64,000 nucleotides of DNA. It comes from Paraburkholderia sp041321145. Its GTDB lineage: Bacteria > Pseudomonadota > Gammaproteobacteria > Burkholderiales > Burkholderiaceae. Under the pieces are notes generated by a model. It did no database searches, was not told the origin of the DNA, and saw only the letters and a program-made list of their open reading frames with translations. The stretch covers positions 620,001 to 684,000 of the forward strand of contig NZ_JBGGWA010000002.1 in the NCBI RefSeq assembly GCF_041321145.1, written 5' to 3'. Below, piece after piece: positions 8,026 to 15,214 of this stretch; positions within the stretch are counted from its first letter, which is position 1, and the number at the start of each line of letters is the position of its first letter. The translations under genes and the position numbers were made by a program.

Positions 8026-9036
8026 TTACTTCGCGTTGGCCAGCGCCACAGCCGTGTCCAGCATGCGGTTCGAGAAGCCCCACTCGTTGTCGTACCAGCT
8101 CGACACCTTCACCAGACGACCCGACACCTTGGTCAGCGTTGCGTCGAATGTCGACGAAGCCGGGTTGTGGTTGAAGTCGATCGAGACCAGCGGCGCCTCG
8201 TTGTAGCCGAGGATGCCCTTCAGCGCGCCTTCCGAGGCTTCCTTCATGATCGCGTTGACTTCTTCGACCGTCGTGTCGCGTGCGGCGATGAACGACAGGT
8301 CGACGACCGACACGTTGATCGTCGGGACGCGAATTGCGTAGCCGTCCAGCTTGCCGTTCAATTCCGGCAGCACCAGGCCGACTGCCGATGCAGCGCCCGT
8401 CTTGGTCGGGATCTGGCTGTGCGTGGCCGAGCGCGCGCGGCGCAGGTCTTCGTGGTACACGTCCGTCAGAACCTGGTCGTTCGTGTACGCGTGGATCGTG
8501 GTCATCAGACCGTTCACGAGGCCGATTTTGTCGTTCAGCGGCTTGACGAGCGGTGCCAGGCAGTTGGTCGTGCAGGATGCGTTCGAGATCACCGTGTCCG
8601 ATGCCTTCAGCACATGGTGGTTCACGCCGTAGACGATCGTTGCGTCGACATCCTTACCGCCCGGCGCCGAGATGATGACCTTCTTTGCGCCACCCTTGAT
8701 GTGCGCGCTCGCCTTTTCCTTGGTCGTGAAAAAGCCCGTGCATTCCATCACGACGTCGACATTCAGTTCGCCCCACGGCAGTTCTGCCGGGTTGCGGTTG
8801 GCCAGCACGCGGATCTTGTCGCCGTTGACGACCAGGTAGTCGCCGTCCACCGACACTTCGCCCGGGAACTTGCCGTGCGCGGTGTCGTATTGCGTCAGGT
8901 GAGCATTGGTCTTGGCATCGCCAAGATCGTTGATGGCGACGATTTCAATATCGTGCTTCTTGCCGTTTTCATAGAAGGCGCGCAGCGTGTTGCGGCCGAT
9001 CCGGCCGTAGCCGTTGATTGCGACGCGAATCGTCAT
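8026..9036 (-). CDS. gap: Glyceraldehyde-3-phosphate dehydrogenase, type I
   Basis: GAPDH oxidises glyceraldehyde 3-phosphate to 1,3-bisphosphoglycerate with NAD in central carbon metabolism. The product is 336 residues, the standard length. It begins with the Rossmann motif INGYGRIGRN and has the active-site sequence SNASCTTNCLAPL with catalytic Cys155, plus the C-terminal SWYDNEWGFSNRM. Asp38 in the early loop suggests NAD preference. It lies 96 bases downstream of tkt on the same strand, so the two may form an operon of central carbon enzymes. Confidence 0.98.
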   Translation of the reverse strand: MTIRVAINGYGRIGRNTLRAFYENGKKHDIEIVAINDLGDAKTNAHLTQYDTAHGKFPGEVSVDGDYLVVNGDKIRVLANRNPAELPWGELNVDVVMECTGFFTTKEKASAHIKGGAKKVIISAPGGKDVDATIVYGVNHHVLKASDTVISNASCTTNCLAPLVKPLNDKIGLVNGLMTTIHAYTNDQVLTDVYHEDLRRARSATHSQIPTKTGAASAVGLVLPELNGKLDGYAIRVPTINVSVVDLSFIAARDTTVEEVNAIMKEASEGALKGILGYNEAPLVSIDFNHNPASSTFDATLTKVSGRLVKVSSWYDNEWGFSNRMLDTAVALANAK

Positions 9037-9132
9037 GGTCTATCTCCTGATGGCTGAAAAAATACGTCCATGTTCGTCTGTCCTTCCGGCTCTGCCGCAC
9101 GTGGGGTGCGCGCAGCAGAGCTTTGCCGAAGA

Positions 9133-11154
9133 TCAGCCGAGTGCGGCCTTAGCCGTCTCCACCACGTGCTCGACGGTGAAGCCGAAATGCTTGAACAGCA
9201 CGCCAGCCGGGGCCGATTCGCCGAACGTGTCGATGCCGACCACGCCGCCTTCCAGACCCACGTACTTGCGCCAGAAATCCGTCACGCCGGCTTCGATCGC
9301 GACGCGGCGCACGCCTTGCGGCAAGACGCGTTCGCGGTACTCGGCGTCCTGCTTGTCGAACACCGTGGTCGACGGCATCGACACGACACGGGCCGCGATG
9401 CCTTCGCGAGCCAGCGGCTCAACCGCGTTCAACGCCAGTTCGATTTCCGAACCGGTGGCGATCAGGATGATCTTGCGCGCGACGATCTCGTCGTTCCAGT
9501 CGCGCAGCACGTAACCGCCCTTCTCGATGTTGGCGATCTGCGCATCCGTACGCTCCGAAAACGGCAGGTTCTGACGGCTGAAGATCAGGCACGACGGGCC
9601 GTGATGCTCGACCGCGTGGGTCCAGGCCACCGCCGTTTCGACCGTATCGGCCGGGCGCCACACTTGCAGATTCGGGATCAGACGCAGGCTCGCGACGTGT
9701 TCGATCGACTGGTGGGTCGGGCCGTCTTCGCCCAGACCGATCGAGTCGTGCGTGAACACGAAGATCGACGGCGCTTTCATCAGTGCTGCCACGCGCAGCG
9801 CGTTGCGGCTGTAGTCCGAGAACGTCAGGAACGTGCCGCCGAAAGCCTTGAAGCCGCCGTGCAGCGCGATGCCGTTGATCGCGGCGCTCATGCCGAATTC
9901 GCGCACGCCGTAATTCACGTAGTTGCCGGCAGCCTTGCCTTCAGCGTTCACACGCACGGGCTTGGCGGCCTTCCAGTTGGTCAGGTTCGAACCGGTCAGA
10001 TCGGCGGAGCCGCCGAGCAGTTCCGGCAGCACGGCCGACAAACCTTCGATAGCCTGTTGCGACGCCTTACGCGTCGCGACCGTTTCCGCGCGTTCGTTCG
10101 CGCCGGCGATGATGGCCTTGGCCTTTTCCTTCCAGTCGGCGGGCAGTTGCTTCGCGTCGCGGCGCTTGAATTCAGCGGCTTCCTGCGGGTATTTGGCCGC
10201 GTACGCTGCAAACGCCTTATCCCAGTCGGATTCGATGCGCGCGCCGGCTTCCTTCGCGTCCCACGCCGCGTAGACCTCCTGCGGAATCACGAACGGCTCC
10301 CATTTCCAGCCGATCGCTTCACGCGTTGCAGCGATTTCCTTGTCGCCGAGCGGCGCGCCGTGCGAGTCGTGGCTGCCGGCCTTGGTCGGCGCGCCTTCGC
10401 CGATCACGGTCTTGCAGCAGATCAGTGTCGGCTTGTCGGATTGCCTGGCTTGCTTGATCGCGGCGTCCACCGCGTCGACGTCATGGCCGACCACGTTCGG
10501 GATCACGTTCCAGCCGTACGCTTCGAAGCGCTTGGGGGTGTCGTCGTGGAACCAGTGAACCACTTCGCCGTCGATCGAGATGCCGTTGTCGTCGTAGAAC
10601 GCGATCAGCTTGTTCAGCTTCAGCACACCGGCGAGCGAACAGGCTTCGTGCGAAATACCTTCCATCAGGCAGCCGTCGCCGACGAACACGTATGTGTGGT
10701 GGTCGACGATCTTCGCGTCGGGCTTGTTGAATTCGGTCGCGAGCAGCGACTCGGCGAGCGCCATGCCGACTGCGTTCGCCAGCCCCTGGCCGAGCGGGCC
10801 AGTGGTCGTTTCGACGCCCGGCGTGATGCCGTATTCCGGGTGGCCCGGCGTCCTGGAATGCATCTGGCGGAAATTCTTCAGCTCTTCGATCGGCAGGTCG
10901 TAGCCGGTCAGATGCAGCAGCGAGTACAGCAGCATCGAGCCGTGACCGTTCGAGAGAATGAAACGGTCGCGATCGGCCCACTGCGGGTTCTTCGGGTTGT
11001 GGCGCAGATGGCGCGACCACAAAGCCACGCCGATTTCGGCCATGCCCATTGGCATGCCGGGGTGGCCGGAATTCGCTTTTTGAACGGCGTCCATGGACAA
11101 CGCACGGATTGCGTTGGCCATCAGGGAGGTGGGTGCAGAAGACGGGGTCGGCAT
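9133..11154 (-). CDS. tkt: Transketolase
   Basis: Transketolase moves two-carbon ketol units between sugar phosphates in the pentose phosphate and Calvin cycles, using thiamine diphosphate. The product is 673 residues. Residues 1-330 form the cofactor-binding domain, with the TPP/metal motif GDGCLMEGISHE followed by DDNGISIDG. A pyrimidine domain carries the RGVR-like FGVREFGMSAAINGIA and the HDSIGLGEDGPTHQ motif, and a C-terminal domain follows. The start at 11154 (MPTPSSAP) was chosen because the following Leu-Met-Ala-Asn-Ala-Ile run matches the family N terminus; its ribosome site is weak. It is divergent from the spermidine synthase gene. Confidence 0.97.
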   Translation of the reverse strand: MPTPSSAPTSLMANAIRALSMDAVQKANSGHPGMPMGMAEIGVALWSRHLRHNPKNPQWADRDRFILSNGHGSMLLYSLLHLTGYDLPIEELKNFRQMHSRTPGHPEYGITPGVETTTGPLGQGLANAVGMALAESLLATEFNKPDAKIVDHHTYVFVGDGCLMEGISHEACSLAGVLKLNKLIAFYDDNGISIDGEVVHWFHDDTPKRFEAYGWNVIPNVVGHDVDAVDAAIKQARQSDKPTLICCKTVIGEGAPTKAGSHDSHGAPLGDKEIAATREAIGWKWEPFVIPQEVYAAWDAKEAGARIESDWDKAFAAYAAKYPQEAAEFKRRDAKQLPADWKEKAKAIIAGANERAETVATRKASQQAIEGLSAVLPELLGGSADLTGSNLTNWKAAKPVRVNAEGKAAGNYVNYGVREFGMSAAINGIALHGGFKAFGGTFLTFSDYSRNALRVAALMKAPSIFVFTHDSIGLGEDGPTHQSIEHVASLRLIPNLQVWRPADTVETAVAWTHAVEHHGPSCLIFSRQNLPFSERTDAQIANIEKGGYVLRDWNDEIVARKIILIATGSEIELALNAVEPLAREGIAARVVSMPSTTVFDKQDAEYRERVLPQGVRRVAIEAGVTDFWRKYVGLEGGVVGIDTFGESAPAGVLFKHFGFTVEHVVETAKAALG

Positions 11155-11436
11155 GTCGAGTCCGGAGACAGAGTCAGAAAGCGGTGCGCGCTTGAGGCCC
11201 GGGAGCTCGGCGGCCAGTTCGCTTCGGCGCACGGTGCGGCGCCGGGAGACGCGAAACGGGCAGAGCAAACGGACAAGGCTGAAAGCGTGACATTCTAACA
11301 GAACGTTAACCCGCGCCCCGTGCGGGAAGCCGCCCGGATGTGCGGTCGCACGCGCTCGGCAGGGCCACGCCGCACTTGCGCCCATTACAATTGGGCAACC
11401 TCAACCCACCGCGCTCCGGATGGAGCCTGCCCGTTC

Positions 11437-12366
11437 GTGAGCGCTCCCCTGCTGTTCCAACCGAGTCCTGATGCCATCTACGGATTTCCGAATGCGCGGC
11501 GGCTGGCGAGCGTCGATTCGCCCTACCAGCGTATCGAGGTTTGGCACACGCCGCAGCTCGGCCGGCTTTTCACGCTCGACGGCCGCCCGATGACCTCCGC
11601 CGGCGACGAATTCATCTATCACGAGTGTATGGTGCATCCGGCCGCGCTTGCACACGCGTCGCCGCGAGCGGCGCTGGTGCTGGGCGGCGGCGATGGCGGC
11701 GCCGCGCGGCAACTGCTGAAGCACCCGGGTATCGAACGGATCGTGGTGGCGGAACTCGATGCCGAAGTCGTGCGCCTGACCCGCGCGTATCTGCCGGACG
11801 TGCATGGCGGCGCTTTCGACGATCCGCGCGTCGAGCTGGTGATCGGCGACGCCGCGCATTACGTGGCGGCGACGGCGCAGGCAGCGGCGGAATCGGCAGG
11901 CGTCCCGGGTCGGCCACCGGCACCGGCTTCGGCTTCGGCGCAGTTCGATCTGGTCGTCTTCGACCTGACGCCACCGGATTCACCTGCCGCCGGCCTTTAC
12001 ACGCCTGACTTCTACGCGCAGCTCAAACGCGTGATGAGCCCCACAGCCGCGCTCTCCGTGCATCTCGGCTCGCCCTACTTCCATGCTCAACGCATCGCCG
12101 GCCTGCTCGACGGTCTGCGCGACGCGTTCGCTGTCGTGCGCACGATGTGCACCTTCATCCCGCTCTACGGCTCACTCTGGATGATGGCGACCGCCAGCGA
12201 CACGCTCGACCCGGCGGCGCTCACCGTCGAAGCACTCGCCGAACGCGTTGCCGCGCGTCGAATCGACTCGCTTGAGCATTACGACCCGGCCCTGCACGCA
12301 GGACTGTTCTCGGCATCCCGGTCAGTGCGAGATAAACTAAGTCAATTCTTAAAGCCATCAAGCTAA
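11437..12366 (+). CDS. speE: Spermidine synthase-family protein
   Basis: SpeE-type enzymes transfer an aminopropyl group from decarboxylated S-adenosylmethionine to putrescine. The product, 309 residues from a GTG start at 11437 (reading SAPLLFQPSPDAIYG), has the N-terminal beta region (QRIEVW, TLDGRPMTSAGDEFIYHE) and the nucleotide motif LVLGGGDGGAAR. DLTPPDSP contains the catalytic-site aspartate, followed by GLYTPDFY. An Ala/Pro/Ser-rich insert precedes that motif. The reading frame opens upstream to 11320, but the upstream codons do not look like protein. The GTG is preceded by GGAG at a slightly long spacing. Substrate specificity is not proved. Confidence 0.88.
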   Translation: MSAPLLFQPSPDAIYGFPNARRLASVDSPYQRIEVWHTPQLGRLFTLDGRPMTSAGDEFIYHECMVHPAALAHASPRAALVLGGGDGGAARQLLKHPGIERIVVAELDAEVVRLTRAYLPDVHGGAFDDPRVELVIGDAAHYVAATAQAAAESAGVPGRPPAPASASAQFDLVVFDLTPPDSPAAGLYTPDFYAQLKRVMSPTAALSVHLGSPYFHAQRIAGLLDGLRDAFAVVRTMCTFIPLYGSLWMMATASDTLDPAALTVEALAERVAARRIDSLEHYDPALHAGLFSASRSVRDKLSQFLKPSS

Positions 12367-12477
12367 CGCGTGGGCAAAATGCACGGTTGGGTCGGCGCGC
12401 GCTATCAGGGTATCGATACGCGACCGCCCGCCTGGCCTCGCCGCATACGTCACGCAACCCCTGATCCGGAGAACCCC

Positions 12478-12891
12478 ATGACCGCCTCCCGCCCAGCCGG
12501 TGTGCCCTGGTTGACCCCCTATCTGACGGTGCGCGACGCACGTGTCGCGACCGCGTTCTTCGAAGCCGCATTCGGCTTCGAGGTACGTGACAGCGTCCAG
12601 GACGACGGTGTCGTCATGCATGTCGAGATGACCTATCAAGGTCAGTTGATCGTGATGTTCGCGCCGGAAGGCGCGTTCGGCTCGGCGGCAAAAACACCCA
12701 AAAGCGCGGGCGCAATTGCGCCGCAATCGTTCTATGTCTATGTCGACGATGTCGACGCGGTTTACACGCGGGCGCTAGCCGCCGGCGCAAAATCGCTGAG
12801 CGAGCCACAGGATCAGTTCTGGGGCGACCGGTTTGCCCAGGTCGAAGATCTGGACGGCTACCGTTGGGCGCTCGCTCGCCACCTTTCCTGA
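12478..12891 (+). CDS. VOC (glyoxalase/bleomycin-resistance) family protein
   Basis: The product has 137 residues and two beta-alpha-beta-beta-beta units of the vicinal-oxygen-chelate fold: residues 8-60 (PYLTVRDARVATAFFEAAFGFE) and 80-135 (FYVYVDDVDAVYTRALAAGA, then DQFWGDRFAQVEDLDGYRWAL). The C-terminal pattern WGDR...DPDG-like is typical of PhnB/YaeR-type members. The start at 12478 follows GGAGA by a good spacing. It ends just before rsmE and may be co-transcribed with it. The substrate is unknown. Confidence 0.85.
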   Translation: MTASRPAGVPWLTPYLTVRDARVATAFFEAAFGFEVRDSVQDDGVVMHVEMTYQGQLIVMFAPEGAFGSAAKTPKSAGAIAPQSFYVYVDDVDAVYTRALAAGAKSLSEPQDQFWGDRFAQVEDLDGYRWALARHLS

Positions 12892-12910
12892 ACCAATGAG
12901 TATTTTTCTG

Positions 12911-13651
12911 ATGCCTCGCTTCTTCGTCGGTACGCCCCTCAAGCCCGACGACATCATGCCGCTCCCCGATGACGTCACGCGCCACATTCTGGTGCTGCGC
13001 TTGCAGCCCGGTGATTCGATCGTGCTTTTCAACGGCGAAGGCGGCGAATACAGCGCCGAACTCGTCGAAGTCGAACGCCGCTCGGCCAAGGTAAGAATTC
13101 ACGAATTCCGCAATATCGAAGTCGAAGCGCCCTATCACCTCACCCTCGCCCAAGGCATAGCCGGTGGCGACAAGATGGACTGGCTGATCGAAAAGGCGGT
13201 CGAACTCGGCGCCTCGTGTTTCGTGCCGCTGACCACCACGCGTAGCGTCGTGCGGCTTTCCGGCGAACGCGCGCAGCGAAGGCACGTGCACTGGCAAGGC
13301 ATCGTGCGCGCGTCGTGCGAACAGTGTGGGCGCAACCGCCTGCCGGAAGTCATGCCGGTGCGCGAGATCGCCACCTGGCTCGGCGCGCTGCCCCGTGCGC
13401 CTGAAGAGGGCGAACTGCGCATTTTGCTGTCGCCGCGCGCCAGCATCAGCTTTTCTGCACTGCCCGCCAATCCGCCGTATGGGCGTGTGACCGTGCTGGT
13501 CGGCCCGGAGGGCGGCTTTTCCGCCGCGGAAGAAGCCGCTGCGACCGATCACGGATTTACCGCCGTCGGTCTCGGTCCGCGCGTGTTGCGCACTGAAACC
13601 GCGGGTATTGCGGTTTTGTCGGCGCTGGCCGCTCGCTGGGGCGCCTGGTAA
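12911..13651 (+). CDS. rsmE: 16S rRNA (uracil-1498-N3) methyltransferase
   Basis: RsmE methylates U1498 of 16S rRNA with S-adenosylmethionine. The product, 246 residues from MPRFFV, has an N-terminal PUA-like domain (residues 1-75, HILVLRLQPGDSIVLFNGEGGEY). A SPOUT trefoil-knot domain follows, with VGPEGGFSAAE and LGPRVLRTETAGI, the knot motifs that bind the cofactor. An in-frame ATG at 12896 would add five residues; neither start has a clear ribosome site. Confidence 0.96.
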   Translation: MPRFFVGTPLKPDDIMPLPDDVTRHILVLRLQPGDSIVLFNGEGGEYSAELVEVERRSAKVRIHEFRNIEVEAPYHLTLAQGIAGGDKMDWLIEKAVELGASCFVPLTTTRSVVRLSGERAQRRHVHWQGIVRASCEQCGRNRLPEVMPVREIATWLGALPRAPEEGELRILLSPRASISFSALPANPPYGRVTVLVGPEGGFSAAEEAAATDHGFTAVGLGPRVLRTETAGIAVLSALAARWGAW

Positions 13652-13749
13652 GCCAACCTGCGCCGTCGGCCGGGGGGCTCTGTCTTTGACAAGCTTTGAC
13701 AAGCGAAGCGGCCCGGCGTCGGGCTAACGCTCTGATTTGAGCGCCAAAA

Positions 13750-13785
13750 AGCAAAGGCCCGCCGGATTGGCGGGCCTTTCTCTTT
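13750..13785 (+). terminator. Bidirectional terminator after rsmE
   Basis: AAAGGCCCGCC (13754-13764) pairs with GGCGGGCCTTT (13769-13779), followed by a pyrimidine/T-rich tract. It separates rsmE from the converging barstar gene. Confidence 0.85.
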
Positions 13786-13806
13786 CTTTGTTACGGCAAG
13801 CGGTGC

Positions 13807-14367
13807 TCAGGCAAATGAGTAAAACACCCGGAACGCGACCTTGCGTTCGGCCCAGAACTCGGCCGCTTCGCGAAACACATCCAATAGCGTCTCCCGCCCT
13901 TCCTTGTCGAACTTTTGCGCGACCGGCAGTTGATCGAGCACGATCACGAAGCCAGGCTGTGCGCCAGCCTTATGAACCAGATCGGTCAACGAATCGTAGA
14001 GCGCGTCGTAATTCTTGCCGAAATGCTTCGGAAACAGGAACGACGTCGCGATGGTCTCGAGCACTTCCTGTTTGCTTTGCGCATTCGCCGTGTACGCATA
14101 CAGAAAGTGCTGGCCCAGCTGGTTGGCCTCGTCAGCGAGATCCTGCACGCGAAACGCGCGGATCGACTGTACGATGTTCGGTCGTACGGTCTTGAAAAGA
14201 CTCATGGGCTCCTCGTTCGATGAAAGCACAGTGCTGGCTTCGCTCTGGTTATCCCGGCCCTGGACGCCGGCACGCATCTTCATGACGCGCTGGAACAAAT
14301 TGCCGTCGCCGGCCGCGAAAAGATCCGTCGCGACTCCGGAGTCGTGCGCGTAGACGTTGTCGCTCAT
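13807..14367 (-). CDS. Barstar-family ribonuclease inhibitor
   Basis: The C-terminal part (about 90 residues) carries barstar-fold motifs: FPKHFGKNYDALYDSLTDL, the helix that in barstar fills the RNase active site, then GFVIVLDQLP and VAFRVFYSF. It lies directly downstream of a barnase-like RNase gene on the same strand, the expected toxin/immunity pairing. Two starts are credible. ATG 14205 (MSLFKT) has an excellent GAGGAG site and gives 132 residues. ATG 14367 (MSDNVYAHD) adds 54 residues whose codons are strongly G/C-ending like real coding sequence, but has a weak site. The longer form is given. The product should stay in the cytoplasm to neutralise unexported RNase. Confidence 0.82.
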   Translation of the reverse strand: MSDNVYAHDSGVATDLFAAGDGNLFQRVMKMRAGVQGRDNQSEASTVLSSNEEPMSLFKTVRPNIVQSIRAFRVQDLADEANQLGQHFLYAYTANAQSKQEVLETIATSFLFPKHFGKNYDALYDSLTDLVHKAGAQPGFVIVLDQLPVAQKFDKEGRETLLDVFREAAEFWAERKVAFRVFYSFA

Positions 14368-14383
14368 GCCGTTCATCCCGATG

Positions 14384-14800
14384 TCATTCAACAATACGAT
14401 TAAAACTGGTGTAGTGGTCGTCCGAGTAGTAACAGTTGTCGATCCGCTTTAGCGGACCTCCGCAGACGATGCGACGCGCCCCGCGGTTACGTGAGCGAGG
14501 CGTGGGAACGGTGTATTCGTGGTAGTAGCCGCGCCGGTGCGACGGCAGCAACCGTTCACGATTGCCGAATACGATGCCGTCCTTCTCATACGGGTAAGGC
14601 CCGCCTGCGGCAATCAAGTTCAATGTATTGACCGCTTCGCGTGGTAACTGCGCCGCCGCGATAGTGCCCTGCACCTGCGCTTGTGTATCGACGGGTGCCG
14701 TGTAGTCGCGCGCAAACGCGCCAGGCACGGAGCCGGACAAAGCGCAGAGCGTCAAGGCACCTATCAGCCCGCCTTTAATGCGCAGCCACTTGCGTGCCAT
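14384..14800 (-). CDS. Secreted barnase/RNase Sa-type guanyl-specific ribonuclease
   Basis: The 138-residue product has a signal peptide (about residues 1-30, cleavage near AFA/RD) and a small N1/T1-superfamily RNase domain. The family landmarks are KDGIVFGNRE, HEYTVPTP with the likely general base Glu95, RGARRIVCGG with the phosphate-binding arginines (about R107-R110), and the C-terminal DDHYTSFNRIV with the likely general acid His129. Cys113 and Cys123 may form a disulfide. The enzyme would cut RNA after guanosine outside the cytoplasm. The barstar-like inhibitor gene begins about 17 bases downstream on the same strand. Confidence 0.88.
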   Translation of the reverse strand: MARKWLRIKGGLIGALTLCALSGSVPGAFARDYTAPVDTQAQVQGTIAAAQLPREAVNTLNLIAAGGPYPYEKDGIVFGNRERLLPSHRRGYYHEYTVPTPRSRNRGARRIVCGGPLKRIDNCYYSDDHYTSFNRIVE

Positions 14801-14949
14801 GAATCAAGGTTCCCCGCTGTTAGATCACGAGTTTGACGACCATGAAAGTCGTAAGGGTATCGCTAAAGCCCCCCGGAATCAACGTTCGCCAGGCAGGCAA
14901 AAGCCTCCAATCGCGCGGGAAAGGGCCACTGGACAGGCTTTGACGACTT
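14801..14949. other. Upstream region of the RNase gene, no gene seen
   Basis: This is the start of a 414-base gap between the RNase and maeB genes. Short open frames exist, but none has a family match or a ribosome site. The rest of the gap holds the small-RNA candidate and terminators described separately. Confidence 0.5.
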
Positions 14950-15110
14950 TTGACAGAATATTTAGCCTAGACAGGCTAAACTTAACTTGATGGCGCGAAC
15001 GGGGACCTAAGCTCACCGGAACACACGCTGCGCCGCTCGTCCCGCTGGTGGGAGCCTTGGGGCTCCCGGCAGTCTCTCGGAGGCGGAATAGTTTTATTCG
15101 GCCTTTTTTT
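14950..15110 (+). ncRNA. Candidate small RNA with its own terminator
   Basis: No protein gene explains this plus-strand unit. A TTGACA (14950-14955) is followed by an inverted repeat TTTAGCCT-AGAC-AGGCTAAA (14961-14980) covering the expected -10 area. Then come a perfect hairpin GGGAGCC-TTGG-GGCTCCC (15050-15067) and a terminator-like stem (GGCGGAATA / TATTCGGCC, one mismatch, 15082-15103) ending in seven T residues. A transcript of roughly 110-130 nt is predicted. I do not recognise it as 6S, SRP RNA or tmRNA. The promoter is uncertain. Confidence 0.4.
15082..15110 (+). terminator. First of two tandem plus-strand terminators
   Basis: GGCGGAATA (15082-15090) pairs with TATTCGGCC (15095-15103) with one mismatch, and T7 follows at 15104-15110. 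The T-run is on the plus strand, so it does not serve the converging maeB gene. Confidence 0.65.
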
Positions 15111-15135
15111 GGGTGGCTATCCCCAGTTCACCCAC

Positions 15136-15167
15136 AGGCGTGCCCTTGGCGGGCACGCCTTTTTTTT
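15136..15167 (+). terminator. Second tandem plus-strand terminator
   Basis: AGGCGTGCCC (15136-15145) and GGGCACGCCT (15151-15160) form a perfect 10-bp stem followed by T8. The orientation is plus, opposite to maeB, whose stop lies 48 bases further on. Confidence 0.8.
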
Positions 15168-15214
15168 GCGTGGCGCTCCGTCAGCCGGCGCCATACTTCG
15201 GCCCGATTCAAGGA

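Noticed and set aside
9070..11298. Long plus-strand frame opposite tkt
   Set aside because: Antisense shadow of transketolase, no domain visible.
14778..14990. Open frame of 70 codons upstream of the RNase gene on the plus strand
   Set aside because: No ribosome site or family match; it ends within the inverted repeat and looks like chance.
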